Assembly (NCBI GenBank): GCA_021162155.1 | Contig: JAGGZF010000055.1 | Location: 1 to 5,504 of the forward strand | Length of the DNA: 5,504 nucleotides | Source of the DNA: a bacterium | GTDB taxonomy: Bacteria > Patescibacteriota > Minisyncoccia > UBA6257 | Direction of reading: 5' to 3' | Shown: positions 1-5,504 of the stretch, piece by piece | Layout of the letters: every line of letters begins with the position of its first letter | Numbering within the stretch: position 1 is the first letter of the stretch | Translations under genes and position numbers: made by a program | The notes under the pieces: model-generated | What the model was told of the DNA's origin: nothing | Database searches by the model: none | The model's input: only the letters and a program-made list of their open reading frames with translations

Positions 1-98
1 ACCTTATACTCAATATAATACTCCCAATCTCTTGCCCAGGCAGTTATTGGCACAACTGCAATAACCAATAACCAGGATACAATATATAGATATCTCAA
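1..98 (-). CDS. Probable secreted protein, N-terminal fragment with signal peptide
   Basis: Only the first 32 codons are in the window; the gene runs off the left edge. From a TTG at 98-96 the translation begins MRYLYIVSWLLVIAVVP and continues ITAWARDWEYYIEYK. This looks like a signal peptide: one basic residue near the start, a hydrophobic core at about residues 4-18, and an A-W-A site giving likely cleavage after residue 22, before R-D-W-E-Y. The product is therefore probably exported to the periplasm or envelope. The start is uncertain. The frame is open only from 110 (TAA at 113-111), no ATG or GTG lies before the hydrophobic core, and no good Shine-Dalgarno is seen. TTG is the best choice, perhaps read by coupling to the FmdE-family gene that ends 29 bases upstream. 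No family can be named from 32 residues. The frame looks real because of the signal peptide; the other minus frames give no such pattern. Confidence 0.55.
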   Translation of the reverse strand, partial: MRYLYIVSWLLVIAVVPITAWARDWEYYIEYK

Positions 99-127
99 AT
101 TTTCAAATATTTATATTGCTTTATTTT

Positions 128-787
128 TCATACCTCGTATCCAGAACAAGGCAAACACACTTTCTTACCTTCTTTTATCCTCAGTTTATTCTCCGCCACC
201 ATCTCTCCACAAATTTCGCACCTTACAGCACTAAAAGATGGTTTAGGAGTTGGAGGGAAATTATAGGTAAAGATTTTAGACACTTCTAAAATTTCCTCAT
301 CCGGCCGACTGATAGTTTTCTTAAATCCTTCTAAAATAAACTCAGGTTTAACTTCTGCGGGAGGAATTCCTCTTTTCCTCTCACTCATAAATTTACTGGA
401 GAACATCGCTTCTACCACTTCAGGTTTTACAGAGACTCTTACGGCCTTGCCATCTTTCTTTAAAGCTAAAGTCGCTGCCCATTTACCATAGTCAAGCTTC
501 TTTATCAAATCTTTTCCGTAAGTGCAACCAGTGGCAAATTGCACGCCGTCAGCAAAACAACCTGCGGCATGAAATACACCGGTTTCTACAAAGACAACTT
601 TTGACATATTAGGTTCCCGTTCAGCTCCCAAAACCTTCAAAGCCAGCCTTCCTACTCTAAACCCCAGAGGCATCGCTCCACATAGATGACCGTGCATAAT
701 TAATGCTGCTTCCAAAATTTTATCCCAGCCATCACCCAAAACTTTTGCGCTCTCTGCTATGTCCTTAAAATATTCAAATCTATCCAT
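128..787 (-). CDS. FmdE-family protein with C-terminal zinc-finger-like domain
   Basis: This 219-residue protein matches the FmdE family, named after a protein encoded with formylmethanofuran dehydrogenase in methanogens; its biochemical role is not settled. The family signatures are visible. HGHLCG lies at residues 32-37, followed by P-L-G-F-R-x-G; the second conserved block is at 77-92, with C77, D80, Q83 and the G-C-T-x-G-K run at 87-92. The His and Cys residues of these blocks are the likely metal ligands. The C-terminus carries two CxxC pairs (C190/C193 and C211/C214) about 17 residues apart, resembling a TraR/DksA-type zinc finger, as in many FmdE homologues. There is no signal peptide or membrane segment, so it is probably cytosolic. 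The start is the ATG at 787: an in-frame GTG at 796 lies inside the ribosome binding site. Three hand-counted 60-base rows gave 43-47% G+C, against 27-47% in rows of the pump gene. Nothing visible links it to methanofuran chemistry or to efflux. Confidence 0.88.
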   Translation of the reverse strand: MDRFEYFKDIAESAKVLGDGWDKILEAALIMHGHLCGAMPLGFRVGRLALKVLGAEREPNMSKVVFVETGVFHAAGCFADGVQFATGCTYGKDLIKKLDYGKWAATLALKKDGKAVRVSVKPEVVEAMFSSKFMSERKRGIPPAEVKPEFILEGFKKTISRPDEEILEVSKIFTYNFPPTPKPSFSAVRCEICGEMVAENKLRIKEGKKVCLPCSGYEV

Positions 788-793
788 TACAAA

Positions 794-802
794 CACCTCC
801 TT
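794..802 (-). promoter_or_regulatory. Strong ribosome binding site for the FmdE-family gene
   Basis: The minus strand reads AAGGAGGTG at 802-794, the full complement of the usual 16S rRNA 3' end. Six bases (TTTGTA) separate it from the ATG at 787, or eight if the core is taken as AGGAGG. This spacing decides the start. The GTG at 796-794, which would add three residues, is part of the binding site itself. It predicts efficient translation independent of the upstream gene. Confidence 0.85.
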
Positions 803-835
803 CCTTATTTAAAATTATTAAGAACTTACTTTCCC

Positions 836-856
836 CTATACGCTATACCTATAGAC
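836..856. repeat. Degenerate CTATACN repeat with a 12-base inverted repeat
   Basis: On the plus strand three near-identical 7-base units follow one another: CTATACG (836-842), CTATACC (843-849) and TATAGAC (850-856, diverged). The middle part forms an inverted repeat, CTATA-CC-TATAG, at 843-854. It sits just downstream of the candidate promoter and about 50 bases before the FmdE-family start, so it would fall in the 5' leader or at the transcription start, where an operator could lie. The arms are only five AT-rich bases, so chance is a real alternative. Confidence 0.25.
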
Positions 857-866
857 AATAAACTAA

Positions 867-895
867 TTTATGTCCCTTCCCACCAGCAATGACAA
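867..895 (-). promoter_or_regulatory. Candidate sigma-70-type promoter for the FmdE-family gene
   Basis: In the gap after the fusion gene the minus strand has TTGTCA at 895-890 (five of six matches to TTGACA), 17 bases, then CATAAA at 872-867 (four of six matches to TATAAT). Transcription would start near 860 and leave a leader of about 70 bases. The 120-base gap, longer than the other spacings here, fits a separate promoter. In AT-rich DNA such matches arise easily, and read-through from the efflux operon is also possible because no terminator is visible. Confidence 0.3.
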
Positions 896-907
896 CATTT
901 TCTTTTT

Positions 908-2230
908 TTACTTCTCATCTTCTAAATCCTTGTTTTTAACATATGTTGTTTTCTCTCCAGAAAGAAGTAAATCATAGTTTTCGGAAAGCAATCCTTGAGC
1001 CAAGTAAAACTCAAATATGCTGGTATTATACTCTGAAACAGCAGAATAATAAAGATAATCTGCTTTTCTTAAAGCAGCTTCTGCATCTAAAACATCATTA
1101 ATTACACCTTTGCCCTCCTTGTATTTTAACTTTTCAAGCCTCAATGCCTCTTCTGCTTCCTCTCGAGACACCTCAGCAAGACGCAATCTTTTTTCAGAAG
1201 AAACAACATCTGCTAATGCTTTTCTTACATCTTTATAAATACTGAGCAATATTTTGGACTCCTCTGCCCTCATAAACTTATACTCTCCTTTTGCTTTTAA
1301 AACATCGCCCTTCCTTAATCCACTGTCAAAAATGGGGAAACTAACTTTCACCCCACTCCAATAATCATCCTCCCATCTATCACCACCAGGGAATTTAGCA
1401 TTTCCAGAAGTCCCGGAAAACTCCCCTGCACCGGCAACAGCTCTAATCTCAGGTAAATACGCCCTTTTAGATGATTTCAAACCAAAATAAGAAGACTTAA
1501 CTAAATATCTAAAACCTTCTAAATCTTCTCTATGTTGCACTGCTTCATTAAATGCACTTTGAAAGGAAATTTTATTCAGATCTATATTAAATAATTTTAA
1601 ATCATTACTCACTTTTAATTCCCCCTGATATCCCATTTCTTCCATCAAAAGTCCTAAAAGATAAACTCTTTTACTTTCTAATCTTGCTATTTCATCCTCT
1701 ATATCAGACAAACGTACATTAACTTTTAACAAATCAATTTTAGCCACTTTACCCTCTTTTAAATATAACTTAACTCTTCTCTGCAATTCTGAGATGCTTT
1801 TATGCACTGCTTCTAAAGAGGCTATCAATTTATCTAAAGAGACAATACTAAAATATATATTTGAAACTGTATAAATTATCACTTCTTTCCTTCTTTCCAG
1901 ATTTTTTATAGAAGCCAAATAGTTCTCCTTTGCTGCTTTAAAAGCATAGAAGCTCTTTCCAAAGTCGGTAAGCAATAAAGATGCTTCCACTTTGCCTGAA
2001 ATTACATCATTGTCAAATCTTTGCTCTGTTCCAGGAATACCAGGAACTATAGCATGTTCTTCCTGATAGTTTGTATAGGTGGAATTCAGGTTTATCTGAG
2101 GAAGTAAACTTGCTCTTACTTTTACCTTCTTCCCTTTAGCTTTTTCCATATTAGCAGAGGCTTTTTTAATATCAGGACTGTTTTTAAGAGCATATTCTAT
2201 TGCTGCTTTCAAAGAAAACTCTTTTATCTG
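908..2230 (-). other. TolC-type outer-membrane factor domain of the fusion
   Basis: This covers residues 1064-1503 of the fusion, about 440 residues, the normal size of a mature TolC-family protein. It opens with IKEFSLKAAIEYALKNSPDI, the typical first helix of the family, followed by LLPQINLNSTY, where the first beta strands begin. A second copy of the pattern starts near 1288 (FQSAFNEAVQHREDL, then YLPEIRAVAG). The VSFPIFDSG motif at about 1359-1367 is also typical. In the family, three such proteins form a beta barrel through the outer membrane with a long periplasmic helical tunnel that docks on the adaptor. It ends in a charged tail of about 20 residues after YDLLLSG. Confidence 0.9.
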
Positions 2231-5200
2231 GGCATGGGAAGCAGCAAAGGAAAATCTCGGGGAAAATAATCCTGTTAACCCTAATATTAATAAAAAACCA
2301 GCAATTTTTCTCTTTTTAAACGAGAATTTATTTTTTAAATCATCAATGGAAGCATAAATAACGGGAATTATTACCATAGTTAAAAATGTGCCTAAAATAA
2401 GTCCTGAAGCGGCAACAATACCTAAGGGACTTAATCTCTCTAATCCTACTGCCATTTCAAAAACTAAAGGAGTAAGCCCAATTACTGTAGATGAAGCTGT
2501 CATCAATATTGGCCTGGTTCTAATTTTAACTGACTGTATAATTGCTTCTTCTCGCGAGAAACCTTTCTTACGTGCAGCTAAAATAAAATCTAAAAGGAGA
2601 ATTGAATTATTCACAACTGTTCCTGCTAACAAAATCATTCCCATAAGAGCAGGCATACACATTGGCTTATCAAATATTAAAAGCCCCCAAAGAGCACCAA
2701 TCGCTGCCAAAGGAATTGCTGTCATAATTACAACTGGATGGCTAAATGATTTATACATAGGAATAATAAGCATATAAAGAAGAATTATTCCAAACATCAA
2801 GGCCTTGCGTAAACGATTCTTAGCATCCAACATATTTTCTGGTGTCCCGGACATCTTTACACTATAACCACGTGGCAAAATCATACCTTTCCTTTTAAGA
2901 CACATCCCGGCAGTTTTTGCCGCCTGAGCAATGGTATAAATCCTATTAACGCCTGTAATATCAATTGTATTCTGCAAATCCTCTCTGGTTATAAAAGGCT
3001 GAATGTACTTCTGCTTAATTTTTACCAAACTTCTTAAAGGTATCTCACCATAACGAGTAGGGACATAAATATTATCTAATTTAGAAGGCAAGTCTAAATT
3101 TTCTTCTTTGTATTCAATTCTTATGGGAATATCTAAGAAGTCTTCCAGTCGCATAAAAGAACCAAAGGCGCCTTTTACAGCAAATTTTATATATTGGGCT
3201 ACTTTCTGAGTATCTACTCCATAATAATAGCATAAAGTAGCGTCAGGAATAACTTCAACTTCCGGCTTATCTATATACCAGCTTCTTCTTATATCCACCA
3301 ATCCTTTTGTTCCTTTTAAATTATCCAGAACTTTATAAGCCATCATATTTAAAACTTTAGTACTCTCACCCCTCAAGATTAAGTCAAATGGAGCCTTGGT
3401 AGTAGAAATTGGTGTTGCCCCATATTCCATAACCGTAAATGACCTTATGCCTTCTATCTTTCGCAGTTTACTGCGCCATTGATCTTCTATCTGCCAGATA
3501 GTCTCCTTTCTTTTATCTCTGGTAACTAAATTAACAGTCATAGATATTGTTTGGGATGTGGCTCCTCCCCCACCAAAACTTATCTCTCCTGGTTCTGAAC
3601 CTATAACTGAAGATAAAGAAACAAATCCTGGAGTCTTTTTAATAAATTTTTCTACTTTGTTTAAAATCTCTTCTACCTCAGCTATATTATAACTGGAAGG
3701 CATATCTAAAGTTATTTTTACAATTCCAGTATCCATTGGAGGCATAAGTTCGCCTACTAAAAGAGGAACAACTACTTTTATAGTGAAAACAAATCCAATA
3801 AAAACTAAAAGAAGAGTTTTGCCTTTATGTCTCAAAGCAATTTTCAAAACTGAGATATAAAAATTAGATAATCTTTTTACCCAAACATCTACCTTACTTA
3901 CTAAACGTTCTAAGATATTCTTTTTCCTCTCTGTGCGGCTTAAAATCCGAGAAGCAATTAAAGGAACAATTGTCAAAGAAGCAATTAAAGAAGCAAAAAT
4001 AGTTGAGCTAATCATAATACATAACTGTCTTAAAACCTTTTGAGGATATCCTCCGACGAACATAACCGGTATTAAAACAATTATTGTAGTCAATGCACCG
4101 GCAGTATTGGCTAAAGCAACCTCATTTGCTCCTAATAAAGAAGCCTGATACCCAGATAAAGTTTTATCTTCCTGAAAATGACGATAAATATTTTCCAGAA
4201 CCACAATGGAAGCATCTACAACCATACCTACAGCAATTATAAGTCCTGAAAGGGTAACCATATTCATTGTATAAGGGCTGAATTTTAAAACCATTAAACT
4301 GAATAAAAATGACATTGGGATACTCACAGAAATTATTGCCGCAGTCCTCTTATCGGCTAAAAAAACAAATATTATTAGAACTGTAAGAATAATCGCCTGA
4401 ATTAAGGAAGAACGCATACCTTTAAGGTTAATATCAATTATGGGCTCCTGGTCATCAGTAATCTCAAAATTTATATCCGGATATTCTTTTTTCAATCTGG
4501 GCAGATATCTTTTAGCCGCTTTTATAGTTTCCAAAGTATGTCCATCCTCTGGCCTTAAAATATTAATAGCAATTGCTCTGTGTCCATTGCCATGGTAAAG
4601 ACTTCTTAATTCTTTAATCCCTAATTTAACTTTAGCTACATCTTTTAAAAGGATATATCCCTCTTTCCTCTTTTTAATGGGAAGATTCTTAATCTGGTCT
4701 AAATTTTTAAATTCTGAACTAGTACGAATTAAAAATTCATTTTTCTTAGTATAGATATATCCACCGGGAATAGTCACATTTCTTCTAACCACAGCAGAAA
4801 TTACATCCAGCAAATTCAAGCCATATCCTTTAAGTTTATCTCTGTCAACATATATTTTTACCTCCGGCAGATAGCCCCCAAAAATATCCACATCTCCAAC
4901 TTCAGGAATTCTAAGCAGTTCATCTTTGATATCATTTTCTGCTAAAAGCCTTATCTCTTTTAACCCCTTAGCACTATTTTTTTTAGGAGAAAGAGCTAAG
5001 GTCATAGTAGCATGAGTGGCATCAGTAATTTTATAAATCTGAGGAGGTAAAATATCAGACGGCAATTCTGCCTTTATTCGGTTTAAAGCATTAACCACAT
5101 CAGTTACTGCTTCATTAATATCTTTGGAATAAAGAAATTCTGCAGTAACTGCAGAGACCTCATCTCGCGAGGTCGCTCTTATTCTTTTTATACCAGAGAT

Positions 5201-5419
5201 TGTGTTTATTTCTTTTTCTATAATCTCGGTAATTTTATCTGATATATCTTTAGCCGAAGCCCCAGGTTCAATAGTTAAAATCAATACTTGAGGAGGTGAA
5301 GTATCAGGAAATAAATCTACAGGTGTTTTAAAAAATGCTATCAACCCCAAAACTGCAACTAGAATAGTTAAAGCAATTACAATATAGGGATTTTTTAACG
5401 AAGTTTCAGTTATATTCAT
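908..5419 (-). CDS. RND efflux permease fused to a TolC-type outer-membrane factor
   Basis: This 1503-residue ORF joins two parts of a tripartite efflux pump. Residues 1-1030 are a full RND permease: TM1 at 12-30, a periplasmic porter loop, TM2-TM6 at about 339-491, TM7 at 535-556, a second large loop, and TM8-TM12 at about 873-1022. TM4 reads GMVVDASIVVLENIYR with the proton-relay Asp at D402. TM10 reads AGTVVNNSILLLDF with N937-N938 where AcrB has its Lys. TM11 keeps R969 in RPILMT. Residues 1035-1063 form an internal signal peptide (KKRK, hydrophobic core, SFA and SHA sites). Residues 1064-1503 are a TolC/OEP-type protein with two repeats (about 1067-1260 and 1285-1480), rich in long helices. 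The permease length is normal (about 1020-1050), so neither half is truncated. The ATG overlaps the adaptor stop as ATGA; the nearest GGAG is 25 bases upstream, so translational coupling is likely. Substrate is unknown: the motifs do not separate drug from metal pumps. Confidence 0.93.
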   Translation of the reverse strand: MNITETSLKNPYIVIALTILVAVLGLIAFFKTPVDLFPDTSPPQVLILTIEPGASAKDISDKITEIIEKEINTISGIKRIRATSRDEVSAVTAEFLYSKDINEAVTDVVNALNRIKAELPSDILPPQIYKITDATHATMTLALSPKKNSAKGLKEIRLLAENDIKDELLRIPEVGDVDIFGGYLPEVKIYVDRDKLKGYGLNLLDVISAVVRRNVTIPGGYIYTKKNEFLIRTSSEFKNLDQIKNLPIKKRKEGYILLKDVAKVKLGIKELRSLYHGNGHRAIAINILRPEDGHTLETIKAAKRYLPRLKKEYPDINFEITDDQEPIIDINLKGMRSSLIQAIILTVLIIFVFLADKRTAAIISVSIPMSFLFSLMVLKFSPYTMNMVTLSGLIIAVGMVVDASIVVLENIYRHFQEDKTLSGYQASLLGANEVALANTAGALTTIIVLIPVMFVGGYPQKVLRQLCIMISSTIFASLIASLTIVPLIASRILSRTERKKNILERLVSKVDVWVKRLSNFYISVLKIALRHKGKTLLLVFIGFVFTIKVVVPLLVGELMPPMDTGIVKITLDMPSSYNIAEVEEILNKVEKFIKKTPGFVSLSSVIGSEPGEISFGGGGATSQTISMTVNLVTRDKRKETIWQIEDQWRSKLRKIEGIRSFTVMEYGATPISTTKAPFDLILRGESTKVLNMMAYKVLDNLKGTKGLVDIRRSWYIDKPEVEVIPDATLCYYYGVDTQKVAQYIKFAVKGAFGSFMRLEDFLDIPIRIEYKEENLDLPSKLDNIYVPTRYGEIPLRSLVKIKQKYIQPFITREDLQNTIDITGVNRIYTIAQAAKTAGMCLKRKGMILPRGYSVKMSGTPENMLDAKNRLRKALMFGIILLYMLIIPMYKSFSHPVVIMTAIPLAAIGALWGLLIFDKPMCMPALMGMILLAGTVVNNSILLLDFILAARKKGFSREEAIIQSVKIRTRPILMTASSTVIGLTPLVFEMAVGLERLSPLGIVAASGLILGTFLTMVIIPVIYASIDDLKNKFSFKKRKIAGFLLILGLTGLFSPRFSFAASHAQIKEFSLKAAIEYALKNSPDIKKASANMEKAKGKKVKVRASLLPQINLNSTYTNYQEEHAIVPGIPGTEQRFDNDVISGKVEASLLLTDFGKSFYAFKAAKENYLASIKNLERRKEVIIYTVSNIYFSIVSLDKLIASLEAVHKSISELQRRVKLYLKEGKVAKIDLLKVNVRLSDIEDEIARLESKRVYLLGLLMEEMGYQGELKVSNDLKLFNIDLNKISFQSAFNEAVQHREDLEGFRYLVKSSYFGLKSSKRAYLPEIRAVAGAGEFSGTSGNAKFPGGDRWEDDYWSGVKVSFPIFDSGLRKGDVLKAKGEYKFMRAEESKILLSIYKDVRKALADVVSSEKRLRLAEVSREEAEEALRLEKLKYKEGKGVINDVLDAEAALRKADYLYYSAVSEYNTSIFEFYLAQGLLSENYDLLLSGEKTTYVKNKDLEDEK
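2231..2317 (-). other. Internal signal peptide at the pump/channel junction
   Basis: Residues 1035-1063 look like the N-terminus of an exported protein but sit mid-ORF. They comprise a basic stretch KKRK (1035-1038), a hydrophobic core IAGFLLILGLTGLF (1039-1052), a helix-breaking SPR, then SFA ending at 1059 and SHA ending at 1063, both fitting signal peptidase I. RND permeases end on the cytoplasmic side after TM12, so the basic stretch would face the cytoplasm and the core would insert with the correct orientation to export the TolC part. Cleavage would release the channel; without it the segment would act as a thirteenth membrane helix. No in-frame ATG, GTG or TTG occurs between M1015 (in TM12) and L1070, so the segment lacks a standard start of its own. 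Confidence 0.75.
2328..2339 (-). promoter_or_regulatory. Possible -1 frameshift or slippage site at the fusion junction
   Basis: In frame, codons 1027-1031 read GAT TTA AAA AAT AAA. This contains the slippery heptamer T TTA AAA (2339-2333) running into six A residues (2336-2331). A -1 slip gives one more Lys codon and then TAA at 2330-2328, ending a pump-only product of 1030 residues as ...IDDLKK. One extra A added by polymerase slippage gives the same end. Six bases downstream is a weak possible hairpin, TTCTC (2326-2322) with GAGAA (2312-2308). No upstream Shine-Dalgarno-like enhancer is seen. The same heptamer occurs in frame at least six more times in this AT-rich gene, so chance is a serious alternative. 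Confidence 0.2.
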
Positions 5420-5504
5420 TTTTTATTTATAATTTTAACTGGCTCTCCTTCGGCTAATTTTGCCCAGGAGAGATAAGGATTTTTTACTACAGCAACACCA
5501 GGGG
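5416..5504 (-). CDS. Probable RND periplasmic adaptor (membrane fusion protein), C-terminal end
   Basis: Only the last 28 codons are present; the gene continues beyond the right edge. The frame reads PGVAVVKNPYLSWAKL then AEGEPVKIINKK and stops at TGA (5418-5416). The short tail, with a gly/glu turn, a V-K-I-I strand and a basic end, is typical of adaptor C-terminal membrane-proximal domains. The strongest support is position: adaptors commonly lie just upstream of the RND permease gene, and here the stop overlaps the permease ATG as ATGA, implying one transcript and coupled translation. The adaptor would bridge the pump to the TolC-type channel in the periplasm. The other two minus frames hit stops within the same stretch. 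The family call is inferred from context more than from these few residues. Confidence 0.6.
   Translation of the reverse strand, partial: PGVAVVKNPYLSWAKLAEGEPVKIINKK

Noticed and set aside
794..796. GTG as the start of the FmdE-family gene.
   Set aside because: These bases belong to the AAGGAGGTG ribosome binding site; ATG 787 has ideal spacing.
871..894. Inverted arms TGTC...GACA suggesting a small mobile repeat.
   Set aside because: The arms are only four bases with a 16-base loop and no flanking duplication is visible, so chance suffices without a genome search.
797..907. A transcription terminator after the fusion gene.
   Set aside because: No GC-rich hairpin followed by a T run is seen on the minus strand; the T run at 901-909 is on the plus strand, where no gene ends.
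2388..2777. A 129-codon open frame on the plus strand.
   Set aside because: It lies wholly opposite the strongly supported TM8-TM12 coding region of the RND permease, shows no recognisable domain and is best explained as a shadow of that gene.
1..5504. tRNA, rRNA, CRISPR array, insertion sequence or riboswitch.
   Set aside because: The window is almost fully coding and the gaps (99-127 and 788-907) are too short and show no such structure.

Overview
The window is an AT-rich piece of a diderm (Gram-negative type) bacterial genome in which every supported gene lies on the minus strand, so transcription runs from high to low coordinates. An RND efflux permease and a TolC-type outer-membrane factor show the double membrane. 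A FmdE-family protein is commonest in anaerobic bacteria and archaea, so an anaerobe, perhaps an uncultured lineage, is plausible; the sequence alone does not fix the phylum.

Layout in transcription order. (1) At 5504-5416 lies the last 28 residues of an upstream gene, most likely the periplasmic adaptor (membrane fusion protein) of the pump. (2) At 5419-908, overlapping it by the four bases ATGA, is one 1503-residue ORF that joins a complete RND permease (about residues 1-1030) to a complete TolC-type outer-membrane factor (about 1064-1503) through a linker holding an embedded signal peptide. Adaptor, pump and outer-membrane channel are thus encoded by two overlapping genes. (3) Bases 907-788 are a 120-base non-coding gap with a candidate promoter, a small CTATA-type repeat and a very strong Shine-Dalgarno site. 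(4) At 787-128 is a FmdE-family protein with a C-terminal four-cysteine zinc-finger-like tail. (5) At 98-1 is the start of a probable secreted protein with a clear signal peptide, cut by the window edge.

The main point of interest is the RND::TolC fusion. The embedded signal peptide has no ATG, GTG or TTG start of its own, so the outer-membrane part can only be made as a continuation of the pump (barring a non-standard start). Signal peptidase could then release it, giving equal synthesis of both partners. At the junction a U UUA AAA heptamer merges into an A6 run, and a -1 shift there reaches TAA after one codon, giving a free pump of 1030 residues. That is a testable but speculative second product. 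Similar RND-TolC fusions are known among CusA/CzcA-type pumps, notably in Bacteroidota, so the architecture is not wholly new.
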